Assembly (NCBI RefSeq): GCF_905163445.1
Contig: NC_053193.1
Location: forward strand, 8,866,001 to 8,930,000
Reading direction: 5' to 3'
Length of the DNA: 64,000 nt
Origin: Pararge aegeria
Lineage: Eukaryota > Arthropoda > Insecta > Lepidoptera > Nymphalidae
Below the pieces are notes generated by a model, which did no database searches, had not been told where the DNA came from, and was given only the letters and a program-made list of their open reading frames with translations. Shown here piece after piece: positions 1 to 11,931 of the stretch. The translations under genes and the position numbers were made by a program. Position 1 is the first letter of the stretch. The number at the start of each line of letters is the position of its first letter.

Positions 1-118
1 CGAATTTATTTATCGCCATCAACTCACTCCTATGTGACATTTTACATGTTATGGACGCATCAAAAGTGCCATCTATGTGCCTATTTGAATAAAGAAATAT
101 TTGACTTTGACTTTGACT
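1..118 (+). mobile_element. LINE 3' end with TTTGAC tail
   Basis: Ends with 'TTGAATAAAGAAATATTTGAC' type sequence and a tandem TTTGAC tail (103-118), the usual 3' terminus of lepidopteran non-LTR retrotransposons. No coding part is in the window. Confidence 0.6.
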
Positions 119-334
119 TTAACATATAACAATTTTGACGACCTCCCTAGCGCAACGGTGAGCGCTGTGAATTTAATTAGGAGGTACCGGGTTCGATTCC
201 CGGTAGGGGCCATTTGGGAATTTATTATTTCAGAATTTTCACTTGTTTGGCCGTGGCTAGTTACCACCCTACCGACAAAGACGTGCCGCAAAGCGATTAA
301 GTGTTCCGGTGCGATGTCGCATAGAAACTTATTA

Positions 335-2165
335 TAGTAGGGGAGCCCAAGCGGGGATTTCGGGATTTACTAAAGCGCGGCAGGTTAATATACAGGGGGA
401 TACCTTATACCCGTTTAAGTACCTCCACAAATCATGAGGCCCATATATAAGGCCGCCCGTGAAGGATACAGGATCAGACTAGTAAAAAAAAATTGACCAT
501 CAGAAATTCTCGAGCGCGTCAGATTAAGGTAGTGCGAGTAAATTACATCCTAAAAAGTATATATTCCACTAATCTGACAATTTGAGAGTGACGTAAAAAA
601 AGGGGAGGTCAACAAAATTGTAAAAAAAAAGTCATCTCGACATTCTCGAGCGTAGCTAAATATTTTTTTATTTTGAAGGAAATAATTCAAGAATAATGAA
701 AAATATATAATCTAACGATTTCCGCAAGCCGAAATAACGAAAATTCGTCGATGAAGTTAAATGCGTGCAGCGTGATGCCTACATTTCCTTCTCCGCGTTT
801 CTATTCCTCTCTCACTCTTTCTCTATCTATTACTCTCTCACTTCGTCCCCACTCTGGTTTCTGCTGCCATGACGCCATCACAGCTGATCATAAACGACGT
901 GTACAACGACGACGTCGACGTTTACAACTTGTTTCCAACGTTTCGGCTTTTTATGCTAGTTTAATATTATTTGTGTTAATTAATGTTTATAAATATTTAA
1001 TATGAGTGATATTAATTTGAAATGTGTATTTTGTGGTGAAAGTACCTTACAAAAAACAATTAAATTTACGGTAGAAACATTAAAAAAATGTGTAAATATT
1101 TTGGAATATCGTCGGAGCAAGCCGGTTATCCGAAAGTCTCGAGAAACATGATAACCTCGAATTGTCGATGGAATCATCATTAAATGATTTATATCACGCA
1201 CAGTGTTATAAATTATTTACTGCAATTAAAATACCGCGAGGCTTTCAGTATTTACAAAGTGTAATGGAACATGACAATACACCGGAAGTTTCGGGAAATA
1301 GCTCCGAAACACATGCTCCTGATTCTGGAGAGTGTTCCGAAGCATATGGTACTGCTGATTCTTTGTCTACTGAGGTTATTAAGTAGTTATTGTGGTTCGA
1401 AAATTCCAAAAATAGTGTTCTATGAAACTTCTATCAGACTTTCGAGCTGGGAGAGCTCAAATGCATAGAAATATTATTTCTTTCAACTCAGCGAGCTCAA
1501 AATATCACATAAATTATATTTTGAGCTCAAAAATGTCATAAGTACAATTTTAAGCGACCAGAAATGGAATTAGCGGGAAGTGGCAGGGATGGCCTTTAAG
1601 GTGAACCGTTTTTCTAATATTTTTTTGTCAGATCAGGCGAATCCCTCTAGATAATCGTCAGATAATGAGACAGTACGTTTAGAAATTAAAGATGAACGAT
1701 CTTAATCTGACGCGCTTGAGTATTTCAAAATGGCGATTTTTTTTTGCACATTATGAAAATGGCCCCGAGTTTGCGTCCCATCGAAATCGTCAGATTAGTG
1801 AATGAGAGCTTTTTTTTGGTGTACTTAACACTCCCTTAGAAAATCTGACGCGCTCGATTAAATTTTATTTTTTTTCATTTTCAACCCTTTAATACAACCA
1901 CCCGCATCATGCAAACGATCAGATTAACATACGTACATTATTAAAAATACGTAAGGCATTGATGCTATCAATATCTGACGCGCTCGAGGATGTCCATGCA
2001 ACAGTTTTTTTTTACATATTTAAAAATCTATAGCCGCTTCCCCCACCGATGTAAAGGTATATATCATATAACATTTTTTTCTTCTTATCATCTAAGCTTT
2101 GCATCCCAATAGGTCTCTGCGACGCTCGAGTAAATCCCCATTTAGCATCGTGGGCTCCCCTACTA
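335..2165. mobile_element. 1.83-kb TIR transposon, TTA target duplication
   Basis: Non-autonomous DNA transposon. Its ends are inverted repeats beginning TAGTAGGGGAGCCCA (335-349 and complement 2151-2165), flanked by TTA at 332-334 and 2166-2168. The uninterrupted SINE-C at 5085-5395 shows the empty site. A 3-bp TTA duplication fits PIF/Harbinger, but the family is not proven. The flanks inside the TIRs hold copies of the motif CTGACGCGCTCGAG about 130 bases apart, in opposite orientation at the two ends (509-525 and ~642; 1704, 1842, 1972). The middle carries a CT-rich leader (~800-960) and a broken exon. Confidence 0.75.
1002..1386 (+). pseudogene. Broken Cys/His-rich exon in transposon
   Basis: An ATG at 1002 opens a 49-codon frame with L-K-C-V-F-C-G-E and L-K-K-C-V-N-I-L-E, stopping at 1149-1151. 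The frame one base away continues with E-K-H-D-N-L-E-L and D-L-Y-H-A-Q-C-Y-K-L-F-T-A, then a serine-rich tail to TAG at 1384-1386. The arrangement C-x2-C ... K-C ... H-x2-C-Y-K-x-F-T-A resembles an N-terminal zinc-binding module I associate with arthropod transposon proteins. One frameshift near 1115-1140 breaks it, and no catalytic domain follows. I infer a relic first exon of the autonomous relative. Confidence 0.5.
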
Positions 2166-2285
2166 TTAGGGAGTGCCACTACCTTACTCCCTAACATGTT
2201 AGCCCGCTTCCATCTTAGACTGCATCATAACTTACCACTAGGTGAGATTGCAGTCAAGTTCTAACCTGTAATAATAAAAAATATA

Positions 2286-2475
2286 TAACAATCCACTGCT
2301 CTCCCAACGGGAGGGTTTGCCTATAATCACCATAGTAGGTAGACAGGTTGGTGAATGCAGTAGATTGTAATAGTAGAACCGAGGACGCTGCCAATTCTCG
2401 GTTATATTCCCTCAGTCCTTAGACCAACGAGGCAGACATTTAAATAGCAATCTAAGGGGCAATGGGTTGGCGAGT
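2286..2475. repeat. Dispersed repeat 'CCACTGCT...GGGAG'
   Basis: 'AACAATCCACTGCT ... GGGAGGGTTTGCC' resembles segments at about 43350-43470 and 39020-39080, so it is a dispersed, unclassified repeat family, probably SINE- or LINE-derived. Confidence 0.45.
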
Positions 2476-3340
2476 TATGATCTTCCGATGATATTTAGGT
2501 TTGCTTTAAATGTTAAACACACTTGTAGTTCGGAATCACTTTACTACGAGATTTACAATATTGTTTAGAGTCGATAAGAAGATAATAACATTCGTTTACA
2601 TTGAGCGACACGACTGGTGCACGAATCCAATAGCGAACTGCCGGCGGGCGGTTGGTGTACCGACTACCTACAAGCTAACGACGACGTCATAAAATCAGTC
2701 GGGAGTTTGTGCGTTTCAACTGCGAGATCGGTATGGACTATGGTTGAATAAAACCGGTAGGTACGATCGTAAATGTAAGTTTGTGAATGTTTATATGTAT
2801 GTTTGTGTGAATGTTTGTATGTTCAAACTGTTATTGGCAAATTAGAATAAGGCGTTAAGTTATATATGTATGTAAAGTATTTAGATCAATTATTATTATT
2901 TAAGTATTTTGTTTATATATTGTTATCAGACCCTACAGTATTAATATGCAAAAAAATTGCGTGCGTCCCTATTACTAGTAATTCTACGTACAAGTAACCG
3001 ATTTTGTCTACTAAACTATAATAATTAAGGACCAAGGAAGTCTTTTTTAAATCTCGAATATCTGAGGTGGAATATCAAAGTGAGACAAAACAGCACGACG
3101 ATGAGCTCCAAAATAAACTTCAGATTTGAATGCATAGAATATTCAGGAAGTCGTGCTCGCTAGTTCCAGGTGTTTATGATATTATAAGCCTTTATTATTG
3201 TAATTTACAGCGTCAACAACTTTACTGGACCCTGCTCCCGTCTAATGTAATTTCTCTTTGAGTTAATTAATTTATTTCATTTTATTTGTCGAGGGAAACT
3301 TAAAGCAAATAACAGCGGATTAACGAACCTATTTAAATTA
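2476..3340. other. Non-coding, no feature recognised
   Basis: AT-rich with a somewhat GC-richer patch (2600-2740). I find no exon with splice sites or a recognisable protein. Confidence 0.5.
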
Positions 3341-3346
3341 TATTTT

Positions 3347-3720
3347 ACTAGCTGTTGCTCGAAACTTCGTCCGCTTTTGTTTTTAAAGCATTCCGTTTAT
3401 TTGTAGGATTTATGGTGTTCATTTAGGGGTAGTCTTACTGATATTTTTAAGTTGTGTTTTCTTTTGAAAATATTTGGGTGTAGTTTTTAAATAAAAATTT
3501 CAATTCATTTCATAAAATATCTAAAAATAACTGTTTGATTTAGGTGTGGTCCTTAATTTTTTTAAACTTGCCATAACTTTTAAATTAAATGTCCGATTGG
3601 AATGAATTTAAAAGTATTTTACTGCTATATAAATACCCTTGATGATAAAATCATTTATTTGAATAAGAATAAATACTGTCATACTAATACACTTCTGTTT
3701 CTACCTGCGATCTAACAAAA
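3347..3720 (-). mobile_element. Helitron-like element, 3' end at left
   Basis: Begins on the plus strand CTAGCTGTTGCTCG, the complement of the ...GGCAACAGCTAG terminus of lepidopteran non-autonomous Helitrons, followed by family-typical AT-rich body sequence. The other end is not exactly placed. Confidence 0.5.
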
Positions 3721-4080
3721 GTTAGAACACAGCACACACAAGCTTCTAATTCGACTTAACTTTGATAGATATATTCCCTCGCGGACTTTTTTTAGGTAAT
3801 AATGAGTACTTGAATCATTTAATACATATTTTTTTATTTATTATCAATAGTTCTAACAGTAATCCAAGTAATGGATTTCATAAGTAAAATTTCGTTACTA
3901 TTGGTTACATTATTGCAATTTTTATGATATATATATATATTATAGTATATATAAATTTATATCGGTATTTGTGTAGTTAATATGTAAATGTAGTTTGTGT
4001 GTTCATGTAAGTTTATTTTATTTTTTGTAACATACTTTATGCACCATCCACTTTCCACTTTTTTATCGGCTTCGTACGCT

Positions 4081-4219
4081 CAGGTTGCCTTTAAAAGATC
4101 ACTTTTAGTGATAAGCCCGCCTTTGCACCCTAGCACTAAGTACTATTTATGGTTTTCCTTGTATTTTTCCTATTGTGTTGTGTTGCAATAAAGTTTTTCT
4201 ATTCTATTCTATTCTATTT
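4081..4219 (+). mobile_element. LINE 3' end, GATCGCT-hairpin family
   Basis: 'GGTTGCCT ... AGATCACTTTTAGTGATAAG' forms a small hairpin, then 'GCCTTTGCACCC', 'CAATAAAG' and a (TCTAT)n tail. The same tail block occurs at 12640, 21451, 37977, 53508 and 60919, with differing simple repeats. Confidence 0.6.
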
Positions 4220-5084
4220 TTCATTGCAATGGTCACTTGTGATAGTTTAGCTTTCTTTTAGCGAAGAAAAGGTTAAAATTAGTTTAGTACTTAGCCTTAG
4301 CTTAGCATAGCCTAGCTTTAGTTTTAATTTAATGAATGCTGTTATCACCATCAGTAATAACATGTTAAATGTTCGAACGCTTCATAAGTGCGTCAGCGTA
4401 AGTGATTAGATCTTCATGAATTAAACATTTTTTAAGCCTAAAAAACATTGAATAGCAATTACAATCTAAGCTACAACGCAAAGCAATCGTTTGAGTTATT
4501 ATATTTTATTTAATCAAACCGATTTCTAATACAATTATCTCTCAAATTAATGTAACAGAATTCTTATCATCTCTTCATATCGATACGGCGTATCAGCCGC
4601 TAAATCCGAGGTAAGCTTCTTATACCTCTGAAACGTTTTGTACGGTTTAGTCTAGCTCCCGTTATCGGTTATTTCATATTGGAGTCGAGTATTTTTCCAA
4701 TACCATGGGATCGCTTGCAGGTGTCTTTGATGGTTCATACTCAATACTATTGAATGAACTAAATACATCGCTGTTTCATTTGAAGATTTACAACTCTATC
4801 CGTCGTATCTGTTCGCTAACAGAATGCCTACATGAATAAAGAAATTTTGAATTTGAAATTTTTGAATTTGTTAAATAAAACTTAGGAATTTTCCGCATAG
4901 AAATAAACCCTTCATAGACAGTGAATTTGGTTTTATATCATTGTTTTTGTTTTCTATAATTAGTACAATTGTTTTTTAGTTGGGCACTAATCGATTAGTG
5001 ATTGTCATAGGACCATCATAATTGTTTTTATTAAATTTTAATAAGGCATTCGGTTTGTTCCTAATTATAATGTATGGTATGGTT
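4220..5084. other. Non-coding; small LINE tail near 4800-4870
   Basis: Contains 'CCTACATGAATAAAGAAATTTTGAATTTGAAA' type sequence at about 4828-4870, a LINE 3' end of the GAATTT-tail family. The rest is unassigned AT-rich DNA. Confidence 0.45.
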
Positions 5085-5395
5085 AATCGCTTAAAGCATG
5101 TCCAATGACTTCTTTGGTTTCTCCTGGTGGTAAGTGATGATTCAGTTTAAAATGGTAGCGGGTTAACCTGCTAGGGAGTGTGATAGTAAAATTACCCCTA
5201 ATCAGTTTCCACGCGACATCGCACTTCTTTTCTTTGTCGGTAGGGTTGTAACTAGCCACGGCCAAAGCTTCTCACCAAACAAACCTGAAAAAATTCTTAA
5301 ATTATAAAAATCCAAATTAGATAATGCCAGGAAGCATATCCGGGACCTCCAACTTTAATTCACAGCGCTCACCGTTGCGTCAGGAAGGTCTGCAA
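5085..5395 (-). mobile_element. SINE-C copy (uninterrupted)
   Basis: Reverse-complement copy of the SINE at 131-334/2166-2285, with its tRNA-like head ending at 5395 ('AGCGCTCACCGTTGCG'). It is continuous where the other copy holds the 1.83-kb transposon and so serves as the empty-site reference. Confidence 0.75.
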
Positions 5396-5479
5396 AAATC
5401 AGTAATCAGTACTATATCCCATATATACCCACATATCTCCAAAAAATCCGTGTTATAAACCACGGACATTCTCTATCTC

Positions 5480-5918
5480 TACTTCCCTTCTAATATTTAC
5501 GCTTCACGCAAAAACTACTAAACCGATCCTCATATAGTAAGTAATATAGGATACTTTTTATCCCGACATTAAGCTCGGTTCCTTTGGGAGAGCGGATGAA
5601 AGTGTTTGACGATTTATACCATAACTCCGACAAATTATAACCGAATTAATATGTGTTTAATTTTGTCCAAACTGTGGTTGGAGATAGAGGACAGAACTCC
5701 TCAGCGGAAAGCAGCAAACCCCTCTTTCAAGGCTTAGCGATACTGAGTACTTAAAATTTTTTTAGAACTAAATTTATTTATTTATTTATACTATCTTTAT
5801 TTGTACACCACTCAGAAAAACGAGACAAAAAAAAGAACAAACACATGAAGAATGAATGAATTTAATACCAAATCAAAAAACAAAATCAAACTCAGACGAA
5901 GTCGCGGGCAACAGCTAG
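5480..5918 (+). mobile_element. Non-autonomous Helitron-like element
   Basis: 5' part 'TACGCTTCACGCAAAAACTACTAAACCGAT' is shared with 28810 and 47800. The 3' end GAAGTCGCGGGCAACAGCTAG has the short GC hairpin plus CTAG of Helitrons. No Rep/helicase coding sequence is present. Confidence 0.65.
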
Positions 5919-7984
5919 TAAAATATAAATCCACTTAAGAATATACGTGATATTTCAATTTTCAGCCGCGGCTTTATCGTTTAACCGTCAGAGATTCTAT
6001 ATAAAGACCTGCCTTTGTTCATTGTAACATACAATGACAGGCGTTCTTAAAGCAAGTGAACAGTGTGAAAGGAAGCCAAGGCGGAAAAGAAATATTGAAA
6101 TATACTCGCAGTGTCTTCTCTTTGCAGGCAATGCCGAGAGCTTTCTTTTTGAAGCGCCCATGCGATTAATACTTGTTGAAATAGATATTTTTACAAGCGG
6201 GAAAGAGTATAAAAGTTGAACCTCTGCTTTTATTACGCTGTGAAGCGTAAATCGGAGTCAAACATGTTTTAATTTTATAAAGGAAATGTATAAGAACACC
6301 GTCAGACTACGACAATTTAACCTGCGGCGTTTCGTTCTGTCGTTAGTTAATGTCATGACAGAAAATAATAAAAAAAGTTATGGAGGTATTCTGACGTATA
6401 TATCATAAACACTGATCTTAAGATTGTATGAAACTTTGAAAGTGGGTTACACTTTCAAAGTTTCATACAATCTTTCAACCCTTTTATTTCTTTAGATTTT
6501 AAAGTTTTTGATTTGAAGTTTCATATCCCGAAGTGAGAATAACGTGCTCCTCTTAACCAGTCTTTCAATCCCCCACTTCATCCCTTTAGAGATAATCTCC
6601 GAAATAAAAACTTGCCTGTGTAATTTCTATCTGCTTGTGAAGTGAATGAGCTGAAGTCGATAATTCTAGTCCCGTTCCCGAACGTTTCTGTTGTGCATTA
6701 AAAATTTATCCTAAGTCCATCTAGATGTTGCAAGCTGAATGATGGATGTTTTTTTAAATTATTTTTACTGGGTTATTACACAGCTGTCACTTCAGTTAGA
6801 TTAATTCTTTAGCTTTACTTATTTGTTAGATAAATGAATTCAGTGCATATGGAAAAATGAACACATTTGCGATTCTGACGTTAGGGTAACCACCTGCGAG
6901 AATATTCATATCAAAAATAAATGTTATGAATAATAAATAGCTGGGCAAGTTTGTGTCTCAGCACGCAAAAGGGAGTTTAGAGTTCCCTAAGAGCGAGGAA
7001 ACTGCAACGTCAACAAGAGAGTCAATAAACAGAACGTCTTGCCTTAAAAATATTCAAAATAGTTTTGACGGTTTACTGTTCCCCTCGCTCTTTTCCTTTT
7101 CTCTATATCTCTATCTTTTCTCATTAGAGGATATAGGCACAGAATTAAAAACCCACAGAAACTGTGTACACGACTAATGTTAAAGCATCAAAAACACATT
7201 CACTTTAAAGTTCTCAAACAGGCGGTTAGTCACTTAATTCCATTTAGCAGTTGACTGTCATTATTTTACCTCTAATGTTCTAAACGTTTAAAAAAAAACT
7301 TGGGGAAAATGAGAAAATGTTTGTATAAGCTAGCAACATTGCGCGGATTTGAAGTTAGTCAGAGCGCAGGGCGTTTTTACTGATTTTGGACACAATATGA
7401 ATGTGGATTCTGAATATTTTATTCTATGGTAATAGGTTATTAAAAGAACACCATCGTAGTAATTAAAAAGCTTGCTTTGGTTACGAAACACAGTTATAGA
7501 TAGAACCAGCGCACAACATTAATGGCAGGCCTGGGGATTTTGCAATCGGCCTGCGCACATGCTGGTACCGGGATATTCCACGGCATGCCAAGGGCCAATG
7601 ACGTACCAGAGCAGGAAAATTTGCTACGGCGTGCGCCCTCGCTTTTACGTCTTTAACCCGCAATCACGTGTTAGCGGACTCCTGCGCATACCATCTCGAG
7701 GCTTTCCGTTTCTCAGCATGTAATTGCATGCTCCATAACCCGTCGCATGCTGTTTACTGTAGAATATGTAACTCATTATCGCATATATTTTGTTCTATAT
7801 TTGGGCATAGTCTTCTTTAAATATTACTTACCGAATGAGTGTCCGACGTAGCAATGATTATACGACTATTTTATACGGCTCGGATAACGTTTATAATACT
7901 GACAACAAAACTGACCAATAATAATATTGTAAGATATTACTTTGCGGTAAGTTATTTGACCCATTAGCTGCACACTACTGTGCA
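5919..7984. other. Non-coding apart from a hairpin; no exon seen
   Basis: Mostly AT-rich. A GC-richer patch at about 7500-7760 contains a 60-codon minus-strand frame without recognisable homology or convincing splice sites. A TATA-like CTATATAAAG lies near 5998, but I see no gene next to it. Confidence 0.45.
6420..6474. repeat. Perfect 25-bp inverted repeat hairpin
   Basis: Arms 6420-6444 and 6450-6474 are exact complements around a 5-base loop (GGTTA). Confidence 0.95.
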
Positions 7985-8131
7985 CGGATCTCCTCCTACA
8001 AAGAGAAGGGGTTAGTTCGTAGGCCGTAGTCCACCAGGCTAGCCGAGTGCGGATGGGTGGACACCACACTTTGAGAACATTATTGAGAACTCTCAGGCAT
8101 GCAGGTTTCTTCTCGTTGTTTTCCTTCCGCA
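7985..8131 (-). mobile_element. SINE-A fragment
   Basis: Reverse-strand segment of the CATCAT-tailed SINE family: 'GAAGGGGTTAG...GGCCGTAGTCCACCA' through 'CTCAGGCATGCAGGTTTCTTCTCG'. A second short sense fragment follows at about 8148-8195. Confidence 0.65.
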
Positions 8132-8809
8132 CAAGACCAGCGTGATAGACTACGGACTAAGCCCATTTCATTCTAAGAGGAGATCCGCCTGCCTTGTGTG
8201 TGTGTGCCTTGTGTGTCAAAATTGAGTGTGTACCGGTAAGTACACACAGAATTTTGATAATGATTATTAGGTATAGCATTTAAGCAGCAATTTAATACAA
8301 ACATAATATGGTGTAGCTGACACGTGTCAATGTTCATCATATAGCAACGCTGTCGAACAACAAAGTCGTTACTTTAAACGTGCAAAACTAGAAGGTCGGT
8401 TCAATACGGGACCCTAAAAATAAAACAAATGTCAACATTTACCTTTAATTCAGCTCTTCGGTGTGTTTATCTTTACACGATAAGGCACTTCTTGAAAAGG
8501 AACTCTCTCAACTCCGAGTCTGACGTTCATAAATAAATAAATAGGAAAATTTCCACCCTCATGAGCAATTTTCATACTTATTTCCATATGTTTAACTGTT
8601 GCCCTAGTAGATTTTGTACCGGAATATTGATATTATCAAGTAGTATGAAATGCCCCTAGTAACTGCTACCTCAATATATTTTGAACTCTGTTTCACCAAC
8701 TTGTTAATTGATAATGAGGTAAGTTTATTTTGTTTATTATTATTAGTTAGCTTTTTTGTAATTTATGTTTATTATTTATAAATTACATTGTGTACACAAT
8801 AACCCTTCT

Positions 8810-8945
8810 TCTTCACTTAAGATATAGAGATCTATAATAGAGAAGGTCGCCTATTGTACCTTTATTTTCTTTCTTTCAACTGTGTTTTTTATTGCTTTGT
8901 AGATGGTATACAACAAAGTGTGTATTGATTTGATTTAATTTGATA
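8810..8945 (+). mobile_element. Decayed LINE 3' tail
   Basis: 'TTCTTTCAACTGTGTTTTTTATTGC' resembles the tail of the copy at 60919-61018, ending in an (A/T)GATTT-type repeat. Confidence 0.35.
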
Positions 8946-10644
8946 ATGCAATCTCAGATGTTAGCCTAACCTGACCTTTTAGGTCCTAGGGATATTGGTT
9001 TTAATAACCATCGGTTTCTTCGCGTTATATTGGAACACTAAAGCACGTGTTTGTCGGTTGGGTGGTAGCTAGCTACGACTGAAGCCCAAGGTACCAACCA
9101 AGGTAAGGTAAGTGATATTTTCATTACTTAAAACGCACATAACTTAGAAAATGAAGTTGAGAGCTATGACCGCTTCTTGTGTACCAATATACCTATTATA
9201 TTATTAAATTATTACAATTAATATTACAATTTTCACTAAATATTTCTAAACTTCCTATCTGTCTAAAAGTCTGCCTGTATGAACTCAACTACATAGGTTT
9301 TCTGACAAATAATTCTTAGTAGAAGCCCAGAGTTTTTAAATTGATGTGTCACCTTGCAACTGAGAGCATTTTAAAATCGCGTCGGGCCCGACATGTGATT
9401 TTTATTCTTATACGCTGCCTTTTTATTTAAGTAATACTTCTTTTAGTGTGTTATAAAAATCTGATGAATTTGATTGTATAATACGAGTACGTTTAGCACG
9501 GTAAGACTTTAATACGACGAATAACGAGGCCCCAAGTTTGAATTCCGGGTTCGGCCAATGATTAGTAGGTACTGTATCTATGTCTTTATGCAGTGATTCT
9601 ACCACCGATTCGAATAGCAGATTTTACTAAGAAGAGCAAGAAATTGAGTTTTTAGTTGCTCTTTTTCCATTCCATTGTTTTCCAGTTGTTTGGTGGTAGT
9701 AAATATTTTTTGAAAACACGTGTTTCTCTGTTTCTAAGAGTGAGGTCAAGTACCATGAATGTAACTTGTATAATGTAAGACTTTTACACGAATTTTCTTA
9801 CCCTGGTTAATCATTTAGGAGTAGAGTTTTAATAAATCCATTCTTAGTACAACCCTCGGATGCTCAAAGAATGTTCTCCAACATTTCAAATTTTTATGTC
9901 CTGCCGCTTGGGCAGTTTCTGTCAGTAAATCAGTCAGGACGAAGTCTTTTATAGTTATAGATAACAGAAGACCTCAATCCCTACGGAGAATAATCCAATT
10001 CTTAAAGATTCGTCCTCTCCTAAATGATGTCACATTGTTAGGTAAGAACCTAAAAAGCTTAGACCTCATCGAACATAAAACAGAATACTTGGTACTTTTG
10101 TCTAGCAAAAGGTCAAATGAAATTAAGGGAGACTATCAAAGATATTTATTATAGCTATACTTTGAAGGCCGGAGTATTTGATAATTAGGTACCTACGCAA
10201 TTTATAAGAAATCATAAAAGCGATATTTTTTGCTGTAAAAGTTATGTACATAAAATCTTAATATTCCTTTTTATGAAAATTAAAGCTTACACTATTTTAT
10301 CAAGCAAAGTATAATTAGTCACAGCAATTTCATTTTTTCATAACAAATTCGATCTTGATAAAATTTGGCAAATGTATCATATTATGTACTACTATACTGT
10401 AGATTCTTTCTATCCCGGATCAACACCACGTTAACATTCCTGAAGAACTCAGAAACCCTTTGTTACCCATGTACACAGCTAAAAAATAACGGTTCCGATA
10501 AGATTTTTAATAAACGAAAAATTATTTTGAAGAACGATCTAGAACGAAAGGAATATGGTACGAAACAATCCAGAGTGAGCTTTTTTGTGTCCCCTGATTT
10601 GTACTAAGAAAAATTAAAGAGATCAGCCTAAATTAACTTTTAGG
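8946..10644. other. Non-coding, little recognisable
   Basis: A possible SINE-A fragment (minus) lies near 9100-9190. No exon or other element can be supported. Confidence 0.45.
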
Positions 10645-10767
10645 TACGGTCACTTTCCACGCTACAAGTTTGCTCATCTAATGAAGAAGACGGGTTGACC
10701 AAATTGCGCTGTGTGTGGACGCCTAGAAGATGTCCAGCACTTGTTGATGTAGTGCGACCGGAATAAA
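10645..10767 (+). pseudogene. LINE ORF2 C-terminal zinc-knuckle remnant
   Basis: The frame reads Y-G-H-F-P-R-Y-K-F-A-H-L, then P-N-C-A-V-C-G-R-L-E-D-V-Q-H-L-L, then C-D-R-N-K. C-x2-C-x7-H-x4-C with an E-D before the histidine is the C-terminal knuckle of R1/jockey-type non-LTR elements. Two in-frame stops (after K-K-T-G and L-L-M) show it is dead. Confidence 0.65.
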
Positions 10768-10921
10768 AGTTTTCACTGATGAGCCTTAGTTATAACGACG
10801 TAGGTGTTGCGCGGAGTGCCCTGAGTAGTCCTGATTTATGATTTTATTGCTTCGGCTCATCGGTGAATAGTATTTGTATATGTATGAGCCTCCTTGACGT
10901 GTCTGTCAACGGTGGACCAGA

Positions 10922-11280
10922 CTAATGCTGGAAAAGTGAGCGTATCAGACTGGCAAATTTGGCTTTGAAGATCCAATTGCATTGCTCACAGTGTAACTGG
11001 CCAGCTATATTTTTTGTGTAGGTGTAGAAAAACTTCGGCTGGGTCTTTTTGTTAAGGCGTTTCGTGTCGAGGTCTTTAAATCGAGGTTCCTCAGCCGTGC
11101 AAGCTCCTCCCACCTGTTTCTTCGTATGTTGGAAGCTGTTAGGTGGCGCTCGGGAACATCCCTTTAGTGCGGAAATTGACCACCACATTTCCTCTAAGTT
11201 TTTAGTAGAATACGGCCTTAAGAAGTCTAGAGCCATTCATACGTACAAGATGCCCGCACCTTGCTTGTGAAATGGCAGCT
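10922..11280. other. Open frames of unknown nature, likely repeat
   Basis: Both strands are open for 70-104 codons. The minus frame ends H-C-E-Q-C-N-W-I-F-K and a final histidine, faintly like the C-terminal C2H2-type ends of some LINE ORFs. I cannot support a host gene. Confidence 0.3.
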
Positions 11281-11394
11281 GAGCTGGTGCGGGCTATATT
11301 ATTTAGGTATTAGTTGTAACAAAGTGTGTCATATTTGTTTCTTCTTTGTCCGGGTTGTAAACGATGAGACAAAACAAAGATTGAAAAAAAAAAC

Positions 11395-11435
11395 AAAAAA
11401 CGCGGACTAAGTCGCAGGCAACTGGTAGGATAGGT
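11395..11435 (+). mobile_element. Decayed Helitron-like 3' end
   Basis: 'ACGCGGACTAAGTCGCAGGCAACTGGTAG' matches the Helitron terminus at 5900-5918 with changes. Confidence 0.4.
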
Positions 11436-11931
11436 ATATGCTATAAATATTTATTCATTCTTGGGGTTTTTACCCATGGCATACAATTTAATCTAAGTCG
11501 CGAAACTGCAGTTACTAGAACGGGTTGGGTTTACCTTTATTTGCGATATAAAATGGTCTGGAACACGTTTTGATAATGTTTTAGAATACCGTGTTGCAGT
11601 GCATGTGGTTAAAAAGAGCAGTGAAATAACATTAGAATACCAACCGGCCTCAGCTTCGAGAGTTTCTACTCAATCCGATTAGCGGTTTTTACTTTAAAGT
11701 GTACTAACAGCAATGTTTAATTTATTCGACACTTTCGTCTGCGATTTTTTACATTAAAGGCACGCGCAAATGTGCCTTCGACAATTTTTTCTTCTTCTTT
11801 AAGTCCGTGCGTTTGTGTCGGTATTTTCGATATTTATTGGACTAGGGCTCACTGGTGTCCTTATTTATTATCAACTAAGATCTAAACATTTAAATCTTTT
11901 CACAAATATGTACTTAGGTATTTACTTCACT

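Larger units (their letters stand above)
131..2285 (+). mobile_element. SINE-C copy, split by a DNA transposon
   Basis: tRNA-derived SINE. A box-A-like segment near 150 and box B GGTTCGATTCC near 190 are visible. The body runs to 334, then resumes at 2166-2285. The second copy at 5085-5395 is continuous across the same point, so the two pieces were one element before the transposon at 335-2165 inserted. Confidence 0.75.

Noticed and set aside
7481..7760. GC-rich patch with a 60-codon frame as a possible exon
   Set aside because: No convincing acceptor/donor pair and no similarity I recognise; noted only as base-composition change.
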